This document shows, piece after piece, positions 52,206 to 60,936 of a stretch of 64,000 nt of DNA. The DNA comes from Streptomyces sp. NBC_01549 (GTDB taxonomy: Bacteria; Actinomycetota; Actinomycetes; Streptomycetales; Streptomycetaceae), in the NCBI RefSeq assembly GCF_026339955.1, contig NZ_JAPEPW010000001.1, forward strand, positions 248,001 to 312,000. Direction: 5' to 3'. Under the pieces are notes generated by a model. It saw nothing but the letters and a program-made list of their open reading frames with translations, made no database searches and had not been told where the DNA came from. Numbering within the stretch: position 1 is the first letter of the stretch; the number at the start of each line of letters is the position of its first letter. The translations under genes and the position numbers were made by a program.

Positions 52206-52489
52206 TCTCCGGCCCCGTTGTGAGGAGCGCGAACGCCGCACGGGCGGCGTTGCTCAAGTTTCCGACCCCGTACGGCTGTTCGCCAGGGTTGCAGGGGGTT
52301 GCAACTTTTCAGGCTTCTGTGGCCGGACTGTGTCCCTCCGTCGGCGCCGGGCGGCACTATGAGAACAACGGTCAATGAGAGCCGCTGTCAGTACCGGCCG
52401 GGGGACCCGTGGCGCCATGGCCGAAAAGGGCCGAGCGATCGGTTGTCCGCCGAGGAGCGGGGCCGTCCGGGGCGGATGGGGAGGATCCA

Positions 52490-53896
52490 GTGGCGCACTC
52501 GCCGATCGACGTGACGCGGCTCGCCGCCCTGGACGCCGCCCAGGCGGCCCGCGTACTGAGCGATGTGCGCGACGCCGCGCTCGCCGGGCAGCCCGGCCGC
52601 CTCGCGCCACGCCCGGTGATCGAGCAGTCCTGGGAGCGCATGCTGCGCGGCGGAGTCGACCCCGACCACGACTTCCGGGCCGGGCTGCTGGTCCGCGACG
52701 AGGTCGAGCGGCGGCGCCAGACCTCACAGCTGCGGCATGTCCTGCCGGTGCTGCGCGAGGGTCTGCTCTCGGTCGCGGACGTCGCGCACCACATCATGGT
52801 GATCGCGGACGCGGAGGGCCGGGTGCTCTGGCGGGAGGGCAGCGCGTCCGTACTGCGCAAGGCCGACGGGTTCGGCTTCGAACTCGGGGCGGACTGGCGC
52901 GAGGGCGTGGTCGGTACGAACGGTGTGGGCACCCCGCTGGTCGCCCGGCGCCCCGTCCAGGTCTTCTCCGCCGAGCACTTCGTGCGCACCCACCACTCGT
53001 GGACCTGCACCGGCGCTCCCATCACCGACCCGCGCGACGGCAGTCTGATCGGCGTCGTGGACGTGAGCGGGCCGCTGGACACCCTGCACCCGGCGACGCT
53101 CGCCCTGGTCGGCTCGGTGGCCAAGCTCGCCGAGGCGCGGCTGCGCGAGCGGCACCTGGCTTCGTTGGAGGGTCTGCGCGCGGTGGCGGCGCCGGTGCTC
53201 GCCCGGCTCGGCGGGCGCGCCCTCGCCGTGGACCAGGACGGCTGGACGGCCGCGGTCACCGGAATGCCGTACACCGGACGGCTCGCGCTGCCCAAGGCGA
53301 TCGCTCCCGGGCGGAGTTGGCTGCCGGCCCTCGGGCTGTGCGTGGTGGAGCCGCTGCCCGGCGGCTGGCTGGTCCGGGCCGCCGACGAGCCGGAGCCCAG
53401 GCGGGCCGCGCGCATCGTCCTGGACCTGGCGCACCCGCGGCGCTCCTCGGTGACCGTCTCGTCCGAAGCGGGCTCCTGGTGTCACGGACTGAGCCCACGG
53501 CATGCCGAGTTGCTCTACCTTCTGGCCGTCCGCCCCGCCGGGCGCAGCGCCTCCGGGCTCGCCGACGACCTGTTCGACGATCCCGGCCGTACGGTGACGG
53601 TGCGGGCCGAGATGTCGCGCGTACGGCGGTATCTCGGGGCTTTTCTGGAACACCGGCCGTATCGTTTCTGCGAGGACGCGGAGGTCGAGTTGGTCCTCCC
53701 GGAGGACTTCCGGAACCTGCTCCCCCACTCGACGGCGCCCGCGGTACGCAGGGCGCGCGAACCCGGGGCCCCTTGTACCGCACCGGAGCCGGACGCGTCA
53801 CCCGACCGGCCGAATATGCCCCTTGCGAGAGGCAAGGAGCGTATTTCGGGACCGTCTTCCGGGGTCTTTGACCAGGCACGTGGCTCTCTGACGTAG
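52490..53896 (+). CDS. GAF-domain transcriptional regulator
   Basis: 468 residues from GTG 52490 behind GGGGAGGA. N-terminal RPVIEQSWERMLRGGVDPD and a GAF domain (about 80-210; WREGVVGTNGVGTPL, EHFVRTHHSWTCTGAPI) as in AcoR-type activators, but without the AAA+ sigma54 domain. The C-terminal part (LSPRHAELLYLLAVRP, then VTVRAEMSRVRRYLG) is a winged-helix-like DNA-binding region. Ligand unknown; in actinomycetes such proteins often control aldehyde or alcohol dehydrogenases elsewhere. Confidence 0.75.
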   Translation: MAHSPIDVTRLAALDAAQAARVLSDVRDAALAGQPGRLAPRPVIEQSWERMLRGGVDPDHDFRAGLLVRDEVERRRQTSQLRHVLPVLREGLLSVADVAHHIMVIADAEGRVLWREGSASVLRKADGFGFELGADWREGVVGTNGVGTPLVARRPVQVFSAEHFVRTHHSWTCTGAPITDPRDGSLIGVVDVSGPLDTLHPATLALVGSVAKLAEARLRERHLASLEGLRAVAAPVLARLGGRALAVDQDGWTAAVTGMPYTGRLALPKAIAPGRSWLPALGLCVVEPLPGGWLVRAADEPEPRRAARIVLDLAHPRRSSVTVSSEAGSWCHGLSPRHAELLYLLAVRPAGRSASGLADDLFDDPGRTVTVRAEMSRVRRYLGAFLEHRPYRFCEDAEVELVLPEDFRNLLPHSTAPAVRRAREPGAPCTAPEPDASPDRPNMPLARGKERISGPSSGVFDQARGSLT

Positions 53897-53977
53897 CATC
53901 CCCTCACAGGCCACCCCACCCGTCTCTCCGTCAACGTTCTGATCATGAGGGGCAGTTGGCCTTCCTCGGGAGGACGC

Positions 53978-55357
53978 ATGAAGCACCGCGGCAGGCACCG
54001 TCGTAGGCGAAGGGGACAGGCGCTGCGCGCCACACTGGCCGGAACCGCCCTCGCGCTCACCGCGGCCGCCACGCTGATCAGCACCTCCCAGGCCACCGGC
54101 AGCAACAGTCCGGGCGCACTGACCCCGCTCACCTCGGCCTCCGAGACCGGCAGGCTCCAGCTGCACGAGAACCTGGTCGCCGCGGACACCCTCACCACGC
54201 TCAGCCGGAACATGGGCGGGAACGTCGGGGTCTCCGGCGTGCTGGCGAGCGCCGACCACACGATGCGCGACGAGGCCGACTGCTCCGGGACCGAGCAGGC
54301 CGCGCTGCCGCTCGAACCGGTCGCCACGCGCGCCTACTGCTGGGCCGCGGACGACGCGGGGACCCAGCAGTGGGCGCCCGCCTCCGTCACCACCTCCGGT
54401 GACGCCGACGACGACGGCCAGTGGGGCGACCAGCGGGTCATCCTGGCGGGCTGGAATCACAACGACGAGGGCACAGGGGCCTCAGCCACGGACCGGGGCC
54501 TGGCCCGGATCGCCTTCATCGACGCCACCGACCCGGCGGCCCTCAGATACCGCTGGGTGCTGCTGGTCGCCCCGCGCGACGGGGGCAAGGACTTCGGCGC
54601 GGTCCGCTCGCGGATGAGCGGCATGGTCTGGTACCAGGGCAAGCTGATCGTCACCGCGCAGAACGGCGCGGGGCAGGACGACTCCCTGCTCGTCTTCGAC
54701 CTGCACCACCTCCTCAAGGCAGGCGTGAACAGCGGAGCCGTCGGCAAGGTGCGCGGCGGCTACTCCGCGGACGGCTACCAGTACGTGCTGCCTGCCGTCG
54801 GCTCCTACAGCCCGGCGGGCGGCACGTGCGGCTCGGGCGAGGCCCGGGCGAACCCCTGTTTCGGATCCCTGTCGCTGGACCGCACCTCGACACCGGACAG
54901 CCTGGTCGCCACGGAGGCGGCGCCGGCCGACGGCACGGAGCGCACCCGGATCTGGCGGTACTCGTACAGCACCGCCGCCGGCCGGGCGGGGCTGCTCGGC
55001 GGCGACTCCCTGGGGCGTGTCGACGCGCGCGAGGCCTACACGACCAAGGCCGCCGGGCTCTCGGGCGTCCTCTCGTACACGCCGGCCGGGGCGCGCAAGG
55101 CCGACTGGTACGTCGGCCACGCCCCCGCCAGCGGCGGCCGGCACGGCACGCTGTGGCGTCAGAGCGGCAGCGGTGCCGAGGCGGTCCAGTGCACGGGGGA
55201 CCAGTCCTACGCCTGCTGGGGCCAGCACACCGCGTCCCTGTCCTACTGGCAGGACACCGGCGAACTGTGGACCCTCACCGGTGCGGACCCCGACACGGTG
55301 CCGGAGCGGGTCCTGTATGCGGTCCCGTTGACGGCGGTGGACAAGTCCCTGGGCTAG
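53978..55357 (+). CDS. Secreted hypothetical protein
   Basis: 459 residues from ATG 53978 (GGGAGG upstream; an ATG at 53945 is a less likely start). A strongly basic n-region (KHRGRHRRRRRG) and hydrophobic core form a long Sec-type signal. The mature part is beta-rich with repeated WQDTGELWTLTG- and GMVWYQGKLIVTAQN-like blades, suggesting a propeller, and has several cysteines in pairs. No catalytic motif recognised. Confidence 0.65.
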   Translation: MKHRGRHRRRRRGQALRATLAGTALALTAAATLISTSQATGSNSPGALTPLTSASETGRLQLHENLVAADTLTTLSRNMGGNVGVSGVLASADHTMRDEADCSGTEQAALPLEPVATRAYCWAADDAGTQQWAPASVTTSGDADDDGQWGDQRVILAGWNHNDEGTGASATDRGLARIAFIDATDPAALRYRWVLLVAPRDGGKDFGAVRSRMSGMVWYQGKLIVTAQNGAGQDDSLLVFDLHHLLKAGVNSGAVGKVRGGYSADGYQYVLPAVGSYSPAGGTCGSGEARANPCFGSLSLDRTSTPDSLVATEAAPADGTERTRIWRYSYSTAAGRAGLLGGDSLGRVDAREAYTTKAAGLSGVLSYTPAGARKADWYVGHAPASGGRHGTLWRQSGSGAEAVQCTGDQSYACWGQHTASLSYWQDTGELWTLTGADPDTVPERVLYAVPLTAVDKSLG

Positions 55358-55376
55358 GAGAGTCCCGGGGGTTCTC

Positions 55377-55437
55377 CGCCCCCGCCGCCCCCGCCGCCCC
55401 CGCCGCCCCCGCCGCCCCTACCCGTCCCTACCCGTCC
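55377..55437. repeat. Simple CCGCCGCCC and CTACCCGTCC tandem repeats
   Basis: Nearly five 9-mer units of CCGCCGCCC followed by two CTACCCGTCC units, immediately after the secreted-protein stop. Non-coding, slippage-prone. Confidence 0.8.
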
Positions 55438-55533
55438 CATCCCTACCTGGGGGCTCCGCCCCCAGACCCCCGCATCGGCCTGAACGGCCTCGTCCTCAAA
55501 CGCCGGACGGGCTGAAGATGCGCGCAGCGCCCC

Positions 55534-55580
55534 TTAGGGGCGCGGGGAACTGCGCGACCAGCCCCCACCGGCCGTCAGCC
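55534..55580 (+). repeat. Streptomyces-type intergenic repeat, copy 2
   Basis: GGGGCGCGGGGAACTGCGCG followed by ACCAGCCCCCACCGGCCG. Same unit as 49271-49320 (opposite strand) and 55625-55671. Confidence 0.75.
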
Positions 55581-55624
55581 AAACGAATCGGGCGGGCGGG
55601 GGATGCGGGGGCGAAGCCCCCGCC

Positions 55625-55671
55625 ACAGGGGCGCGGGGAACTGCGCGAACGGCCCCCACCCACCCGCAGCC
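55625..55671 (+). repeat. Streptomyces-type intergenic repeat, copy 3
   Basis: Same 20-base core, followed by AACGGCCCCCACCCACCCGC. Two copies in direct orientation, 91 bases apart, fill the gap between the secreted protein and the GNAT gene. Confidence 0.75.
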
Positions 55672-55739
55672 GAAGAACACACCCCGGGGCTCCGGCCCCG
55701 CTTTGGAGCGGGGCGGGAGCCCGTGGTTCCCTGGCCCTC

Positions 55740-56312
55740 ATGAGCAACGTCACTGTGACCACCTGGTCCCTGGAGCAGACCGCACCGAGCGACCTGCTCC
55801 CCGCGATCGCGCCCGACGGGGACGTCCGGATCGTGCGCTCCGAAGTCCCCTCCCCCGAGTTCAGCCGCTTCCTGTACGCCTCCGTAGGCGGAGACATCCG
55901 CTGGACCGACCGGCTGAGCTGGACGTACGCGCAGTGGCGAGAGGTCCTGGAGCGGCCTGGCGGGGAGACCTGGGTCGCCTACGACCGGGGGACGCCCGCG
56001 GGCTATGTCGAGCTGGACCCGCAGGACGACGGCGTCGTGGAGGTCGCGTACTTCGGGCTGATCCCCGCCTTCCGGGGCCGCCGCATCGGCGGGCACCTGC
56101 TCTCGTACGGCGTCGCACGCGCCTGGGACCTGGCCGAGCGCTGGCCCGGGCGGGCCGAGACGAAGCGTGTCTGGCTGCATACATGCAGCAAGGACGGGGA
56201 GCACGCGATGGACAACTACCTGCGCCGCGGCTTCAAGCTCTTCGACACCAAGGTGGAGGAGGAGCCGGAGGTCGCCATACCCGGGCCCTGGCCGGGCGCA
56301 CGAGCGGTCTGA
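55740..56312 (+). CDS. GNAT-family N-acetyltransferase
   Basis: 190 residues. The acetyl-CoA-binding motif A is EVAYFGLIPAFRGRRIGGHL (R/Q-x-x-G-x-G/A pattern), followed by LHTCSKDGEHAMDNYLRRGF, the usual motif B. Acceptor substrate unknown. Appears monocistronic. Confidence 0.8.
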   Translation: MSNVTVTTWSLEQTAPSDLLPAIAPDGDVRIVRSEVPSPEFSRFLYASVGGDIRWTDRLSWTYAQWREVLERPGGETWVAYDRGTPAGYVELDPQDDGVVEVAYFGLIPAFRGRRIGGHLLSYGVARAWDLAERWPGRAETKRVWLHTCSKDGEHAMDNYLRRGFKLFDTKVEEEPEVAIPGPWPGARAV

Positions 56313-56483
56313 CCTGCCGCGGGCCGGCCCTCGGCCCGTCATCGGACGGTCGCCGGGCGGCCGGATCTCCATTTCTGCCCAGCCGTGTGACCGACAACAC
56401 CATCGTCTCACCATTCAGGACACGGGTGTCCACATGATGGATGATGGTGGACTGGTCCGAGATCCCCGTGACACGCTTCCGTC

Positions 56484-56567
56484 ATGTCTGGAACTGGAAT
56501 TGCCTTGGTGAGTCGGCGGCACGTCGACCTCGGCCGCATGTCCAGCGCCATCTGTCCGGCGCGCTGA
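56484..56567 (+). CDS. Leader peptide of the sulfur-assimilation operon
   Basis: A 27-codon ORF (ATG 56484, TGA 56565) containing VSRRHVDLGRMSSAICPAR. It belongs to the actinobacterial putative leader-peptide type found ahead of sulfur genes, with a conserved RRHVDL and a late Cys codon. Stalling at that Cys codon when cysteinyl-tRNA is scarce would be a natural sensor for cysteine supply, as described for polycysteine leaders in mycobacteria. It ends 135 bases before the sulfite reductase start. Confidence 0.75.
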   Translation: MSGTGIALVSRRHVDLGRMSSAICPAR

Positions 56568-56702
56568 CAGCCCCGGCCCAGCCGACATTCTCCCTTTTGC
56601 CTCCCTCTGCGCAATGACGCGCGCGTACTTCCGTATGCGCCCATATGCGCAGATGAGAGCCGCTCTCCTTCCTGTCCCGCAGTCCCGAAGGACGTATCAA
56701 CC
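56568..56702 (+). promoter_or_regulatory. Candidate attenuator between leader peptide and sulfite reductase
   Basis: Contains CTGCGCA (56607-56613) pairing with TGCGCAG (56646-56652), internal GCGC/ATGCGC alternatives, and a compact GAGAG-CCG-CTCTC hairpin near 56655-56667 close to the ribosome site GAAGGA. Mutually exclusive pairings are possible, as expected for attenuation. Function inferred. Confidence 0.45.
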
Positions 56703-58397
56703 ATGGCCGCCACCCCGCAGAATCCCGCCGCCGCGCCCCGCCGCAAGGTGAGTCGTCACCGCGGCGAGGGTCAGTGGGCCGTGGGTCACTTCACCCCGCT
56801 CAACGGAAACGAGCAGTTCAAGAAGGACGACGACGGTCTCAATGTGCGGACACGCATTGAGACCATCTACTCGAAGCGCGGCTTCGACTCGATCGACCCC
56901 AACGACCTTCGTGGACGGATGCGCTGGTGGGGGCTGTACACCCAGCGCAAGCCCGGGATCGACGGCGGCAAGACCGCGATCCTGGAGCCGGAGGAGCTGG
57001 ACGACAAGTACTTCATGCTGCGCGTCCGTATCGACGGCGGTCGGCTGACCACCGACCAGCTGCGCGTCATCGGCGAGATCTCGCAGGAGTTCGCGCGCGG
57101 TACCGCCGACCTCACCGACCGGCAGAACGTGCAGTACCACTGGATCCGTATCGAGGACGTCCCCGAGATCTGGAACCGGCTCGAAGCGGTCGGACTGTCC
57201 ACGACCGAGGCCTGCGGTGACACGCCCCGCGTCATCCTCGGCTCGCCCGTCGCCGGCATCGCCGAGGACGAGATCATCGACGGCACCCCGGCCATCGACG
57301 AGATCCACCGCCGGATCGTCGGCAACAAGGACTTCTCGAACCTGCCCCGCAAGTTCAAGACCGCGATCTCCGGCTCGCCGCTGCTCGACGTGGCCCACGA
57401 GATCAACGACGTCGCGTTCGTCGGCGTGAACCACCCGGAGCACGGCCCCGGCTTCGACCTCTGGGTCGGCGGCGGCCTCTCCACCAACCCGAAGATCGGC
57501 CAGCGCCTCGGCGCCTGGGTCCCGCTCGACGAGGTCCCGGACGTCCACGTGGGTGTCCTCTCGATCTTCCGCGACTACGGCTACCGGCGCCTGCGCACCC
57601 GCGCCCGTCTGAAGTTCCTGGTCGCCGACTGGGGCGTCGAGAAGTTCCGCCAGATTCTGGAGGACGAGTACCTCAAGCGGAAGCTGGTCGACGGCCCGGC
57701 CCCCGACCAGCCGGTCGCCCGCTGGCGCGACCACGTCGGTGTGCACCGCCAGCAGGACGGCAACTTCTACGTCGGCTTCGCGCCGCGCGTCGGCCGCGTG
57801 GACGGCACCACCCTCACGAAGATCGCCGAGCTGGCCGCGGCACACGGCTCGGGCCGGCTGCGCACCACCGTCGAGCAGAAGATGATCGTGCTCGATGTGA
57901 CGGAGGACCAGGTCGACTCGCTGGTGGAGGGCCTCGAAGCCCTCGACCTGACCGTCAAGCCCTCCACCTTCCGGCGGGGCACGATGGCCTGCACGGGCAT
58001 CGAGTACTGCAAGCTCGCGATCGTCGAGACCAAGGCGCGCGGTGCTTCCCTGATCGACGAACTCGAGCGCCGTATCCCCGAGTTCGACGAGCCCATCACC
58101 ATCAACATCAACGGCTGCCCGAACGCCTGCGCCCGTATCCAGGTCGCGGACATCGGCCTCAAGGGCCAGCTGGTCCTCAACGACCAGGGCGAGCAGGTCG
58201 AGGGCTTCCAGGTGCACCTGGGCGGCGCCCTCGGCCTGGAGGCCGGCTTCGGCCGCAAGGTCCGTGGCCTGAAGGTCACCTCGGACGAACTGCCCGACTA
58301 CATCGAGCGGGTCCTCAAGCGCTTCCAGGCGGAGCGCGAGGACGACGAGCGCTTCGCCACGTGGGCCGCCCGTGCGAGCGAGGAGTCGCTGTCATGA
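56703..58397 (+). CDS. sirA: Ferredoxin-dependent assimilatory sulfite reductase
   Basis: 564 residues with duplicated sulfite/nitrite-reductase halves. The siroheme-[4Fe-4S] cysteines are C430-x5-C436 (ACTGIEYC) and C472-x3-C476 (NGCPNAC). Y79 and C171 correspond, with identical spacing, to the Tyr-Cys pair that cross-links in mycobacterial NirA, so sulfite (SO3 to S2-, six electrons) is the likely substrate. First enzyme gene of the cys operon; overlaps the next gene (ATGA). Confidence 0.88.
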   Translation: MAATPQNPAAAPRRKVSRHRGEGQWAVGHFTPLNGNEQFKKDDDGLNVRTRIETIYSKRGFDSIDPNDLRGRMRWWGLYTQRKPGIDGGKTAILEPEELDDKYFMLRVRIDGGRLTTDQLRVIGEISQEFARGTADLTDRQNVQYHWIRIEDVPEIWNRLEAVGLSTTEACGDTPRVILGSPVAGIAEDEIIDGTPAIDEIHRRIVGNKDFSNLPRKFKTAISGSPLLDVAHEINDVAFVGVNHPEHGPGFDLWVGGGLSTNPKIGQRLGAWVPLDEVPDVHVGVLSIFRDYGYRRLRTRARLKFLVADWGVEKFRQILEDEYLKRKLVDGPAPDQPVARWRDHVGVHRQQDGNFYVGFAPRVGRVDGTTLTKIAELAAAHGSGRLRTTVEQKMIVLDVTEDQVDSLVEGLEALDLTVKPSTFRRGTMACTGIEYCKLAIVETKARGASLIDELERRIPEFDEPITININGCPNACARIQVADIGLKGQLVLNDQGEQVEGFQVHLGGALGLEAGFGRKVRGLKVTSDELPDYIERVLKRFQAEREDDERFATWAARASEESLS

Positions 58398-58705
58398 GTG
58401 AGCGGGCCGCTCCCTTCTACTGCCCCTACTGCGGTGACGAAGACCTCCGTCCGAGCGAGCAGGGCCACGGCGCGTGGGAATGCGCGGCGTGCAACCGAGC
58501 CTTCCAGTTGAAGTTCCTCGGGCTGCTCGCCCAAGGCGTGAGCCGAAGGAGCGCGACGGTGTCGAGAGACCGAGCGCGCGGAGGCCCCGACGAAGGAGGG
58601 GCTGAGCACGGTCGGCCTCTCGACACCGGCAGTAGCGCTCCGCAGGTGAACGCCTCTCGAAAGGGGAGCGTTCAGCGCAACGAAGCTGGAGGGGACGAGA
58701 TATGA
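58394..58705 (+). CDS. Small zinc-ribbon protein of the cys operon, with an in-frame insertion
   Basis: 103 residues. Residues 1-48 hold a zinc ribbon (FYCPYCGDEDL and WECAACNRAFQLKF). Residues 49-92 are encoded by a 132-bp palindromic insert that keeps the frame open. The final VQRNEAGGDEI looks like the native C-terminus. Without the insert the protein would be about 59 residues, the length expected for this sirA-cysH linker protein. Its exact role is unknown. Both ends overlap neighbours by ATGA. Confidence 0.75.
   Translation: MSERAAPFYCPYCGDEDLRPSEQGHGAWECAACNRAFQLKFLGLLAQGVSRRSATVSRDRARGGPDEGGAEHGRPLDTGSSAPQVNASRKGSVQRNEAGGDEI
58538..58669. mobile_element. 132-bp palindromic MITE-like insertion, in frame
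   Basis: Nested perfect inverted repeats: GGAGCGC (58548-58554) with GCGCTCC (58635-58641), and GGTGTCGAGAG (58558-58568) with CTCTCGACACC (58617-58627), plus an inner GCCCC/GGGGC pair and a separate GAACGC/GCGTTC hairpin. GT occurs at both boundaries (58538-58539 and 58670-58671). No transposase is encoded. Length divisible by three keeps the host ORF intact. Confidence 0.65.
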
Positions 58706-59430
58706 CGACGACTCAGAAAGATCGGGAAGACCGGGAAGACCGTAAGGCCGAGGATCTGAAGCGGCTCGCCGAGCAGGCGGGGCGCGACCTCGAGGACGCC
58801 TCGGCTCTGGAGATCCTCCAGTGGGCCGTCCAGACCTTCGGCAAGACGTTCTGTGTGACCTCCTCCATGGAGGACGCGGTCGTCGCCCACCTCGCCTCCC
58901 GCGCCCAGCCCGGGGTCGACGTCGTCTTCCTCGACACCGGCTACCACTTCCCCGAGACCATCGGCACCCGGGACGCGGTCGAGGCCGTGATGGACGTCAA
59001 CGTCATCACCCTCACCCCGCGCCGGACCGTCGCCGAGCAGGACGCCGAGTACGGGCCCAAGCTGCACGACCGCGACCCCGACCTGTGCTGCGCCCTGCGC
59101 AAGGTCAAGCCCCTGGAAGAGGGCCTGACCAGGTACGACGCCTGGGCGACCGGACTGCGCCGCGACGAGTCCCCGACCCGGGCGAACACCCCGGTCGTCG
59201 GCTGGGACGAGAAGCGGCGGAAGGTGAAGATCTCGCCGATCGCCCGCTGGTCCCAGGACGACGTGGACGCGTACGTCGCCGAGCACGGCGTGCTCACCAA
59301 CCCGCTGCTGATGGACGGCTACGCCTCCGTCGGCTGCGCGCCCTGCACCCGCCGTGTGCTGGAAGGCGAGGACGCCCGCGCCGGACGCTGGGCGGGACGC
59401 GCCAAGACCGAGTGCGGGCTGCACGGATGA
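58702..59430 (+). CDS. cysH: Phosphoadenylyl-/adenylyl-sulfate reductase
   Basis: 242 residues of PP-loop fold. The paired cysteines DLCCALRK, GCAPCTRR and the C-terminal ECGLH form the [4Fe-4S]-APS-reductase set (CC...CxxC plus ECG). Their presence indicates reduction of APS to sulfite with thioredoxin. ATGA overlaps on both sides. Confidence 0.9.
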   Translation: MTTTQKDREDREDRKAEDLKRLAEQAGRDLEDASALEILQWAVQTFGKTFCVTSSMEDAVVAHLASRAQPGVDVVFLDTGYHFPETIGTRDAVEAVMDVNVITLTPRRTVAEQDAEYGPKLHDRDPDLCCALRKVKPLEEGLTRYDAWATGLRRDESPTRANTPVVGWDEKRRKVKISPIARWSQDDVDAYVAEHGVLTNPLLMDGYASVGCAPCTRRVLEGEDARAGRWAGRAKTECGLHG

Positions 59431-59999
59431 CCACGACCACCCAGATCTCCCAGGAGCAGCAAGTGACGACCGGAGCCACCGTCTGGCTCACGGGTCTGCC
59501 GAGTGCCGGCAAGACCACCATCGCGTACGAGCTGGCCGGCCGGCTGCGCGACGAGGGCCACCGTGTCGAGGTGCTCGACGGCGACGAGATCCGCGAGTTC
59601 CTCTCGTCGGGCCTCGGCTTCTCGCGCGAGGACCGCGACACGAACGTGCAGCGGATCGGTTTCCTCGCCGAGCTGCTCGCCCGCAACGGCGTGAAGGCGC
59701 TCGTCCCGGTGATCGCGCCGTACGCCGACAGCCGTGAGGCGGTCCGCGGGCGTCACCGGAGCGGCGGCACCCCCTACCTGGAGGTGCACGTGGCGACCCC
59801 GGTCGAGGTCTGCTCCGTACGCGATGTGAAGGGGCTGTACGCCAAGCAGGCCGCGGGGGAGATCTCGGGGCTGACCGGCGTGGACGACCCCTACGAGGAG
59901 CCCGCGTCGCCCGATCTGCGCATCGAGTCGCACACCCAGTCCGTGCAGGAGTCCGCGGCCGCGCTCCATGCGCTGCTCACCGAAAGGGGTCTCGCATGA
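59427..59999 (+). CDS. cysC: Adenylyl-sulfate kinase
   Basis: 190 residues with Walker A GLPSAGKTT, the APS-kinase segment DGDEIREFLSSGLGFSREDR and VKGLYAKQAAGEISGLTGVDDPYE. Makes PAPS from APS. Together with an iron-sulfur APS reductase this enzyme is not needed for assimilation itself and may supply PAPS for sulfation. Confidence 0.88.
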   Translation: MTTTTQISQEQQVTTGATVWLTGLPSAGKTTIAYELAGRLRDEGHRVEVLDGDEIREFLSSGLGFSREDRDTNVQRIGFLAELLARNGVKALVPVIAPYADSREAVRGRHRSGGTPYLEVHVATPVEVCSVRDVKGLYAKQAAGEISGLTGVDDPYEEPASPDLRIESHTQSVQESAAALHALLTERGLA

Positions 60000-60934
60000 C
60001 GACCGTCGCCAGTGTCTCCGAGGAGACGGACAGCAGCCCGTACGCGCTGTCGCACTTGGACGCGTTGGAGTCCGAGGCCGTCCACATCTTCCGTGAGGTC
60101 GCGGGCGAGTTCGAACGGCCGGTGATCCTCTTCTCCGGCGGCAAGGACTCCATCGTCATGCTGCACCTCGCCCTGAAGGCCTTCGCCCCCGCCGCGATCC
60201 CCTTCACCCTGCTGCACGTCGACACCGGACACAACTTCCCCGAAGTCCTCGCATACCGCGACCAGACGGTCGAGAAGCACGGACTGCGACTGCACATCGC
60301 CTCCGTACAGGACTACATCGACCGCGGAGTCCTGCGCGAACGCCCCGACGGCACCCGCAACCCCCTGCAGACCCTGCCCCTCACCGAGAAGATCCAGGCC
60401 GAACGCTTCGACGCCGTCTTCGGCGGCGGACGCCGCGACGAGGAGAAGGCCCGCGCCAAAGAACGCGTCTTCTCCCTGCGCGACGAGTTCTCCCAGTGGG
60501 ACCCCCGCCGCCAGCGCCCCGAACTCTGGCAGCTCTACAACGGCCGCCACGCACCCGGCGAACACGTCCGCGTCTTCCCCCTCTCCAACTGGACCGAACT
60601 GGACGTCTGGCAGTACATCGCCCGCGAAGGCATCGAACTGCCCGACATCTACTTCGCACACGAACGTGAGGTCTTCCAGCGGTCGAACATGTGGCTGACC
60701 TCCGGTGAGTGGGGCGGCCCGAAGGACGGCGAGACGATCGAGAAGCGGCTCGTCCGCTACCGGACCGTCGGCGACATGTCCTGTACGGGCGCCGTCGACT
60801 CCGACGCGACCACGCTGGACGCCGTGATCGCCGAGATCGCCGCCTCCCGGCTCACCGAGCGGGGCGCCACCCGCGCCGACGACAAGATGTCCGAGGCCGC
60901 GATGGAAGACCGCAAGCGCGAGGGGTACTTCTAG
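59996..60934 (+). CDS. cysD: Sulfate adenylyltransferase small subunit
   Basis: 312 residues with PP-loop FSGGKDSIVML, ERFDAVFGGGRRDEEKARAKER and YFAHEREVF. Forms ATP sulfurylase with CysN: ATP + sulfate to APS + PPi. ATGA overlap with cysC. Confidence 0.9.
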   Translation: MTTVASVSEETDSSPYALSHLDALESEAVHIFREVAGEFERPVILFSGGKDSIVMLHLALKAFAPAAIPFTLLHVDTGHNFPEVLAYRDQTVEKHGLRLHIASVQDYIDRGVLRERPDGTRNPLQTLPLTEKIQAERFDAVFGGGRRDEEKARAKERVFSLRDEFSQWDPRRQRPELWQLYNGRHAPGEHVRVFPLSNWTELDVWQYIAREGIELPDIYFAHEREVFQRSNMWLTSGEWGGPKDGETIEKRLVRYRTVGDMSCTGAVDSDATTLDAVIAEIAASRLTERGATRADDKMSEAAMEDRKREGYF

Positions 60935-60936
60935 AC

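Noticed and set aside
55377..55437. Proline-rich coding extension of the secreted protein
   Set aside because: A stop codon precedes the repeats and the frame has no ribosome site; non-coding simple repeats.
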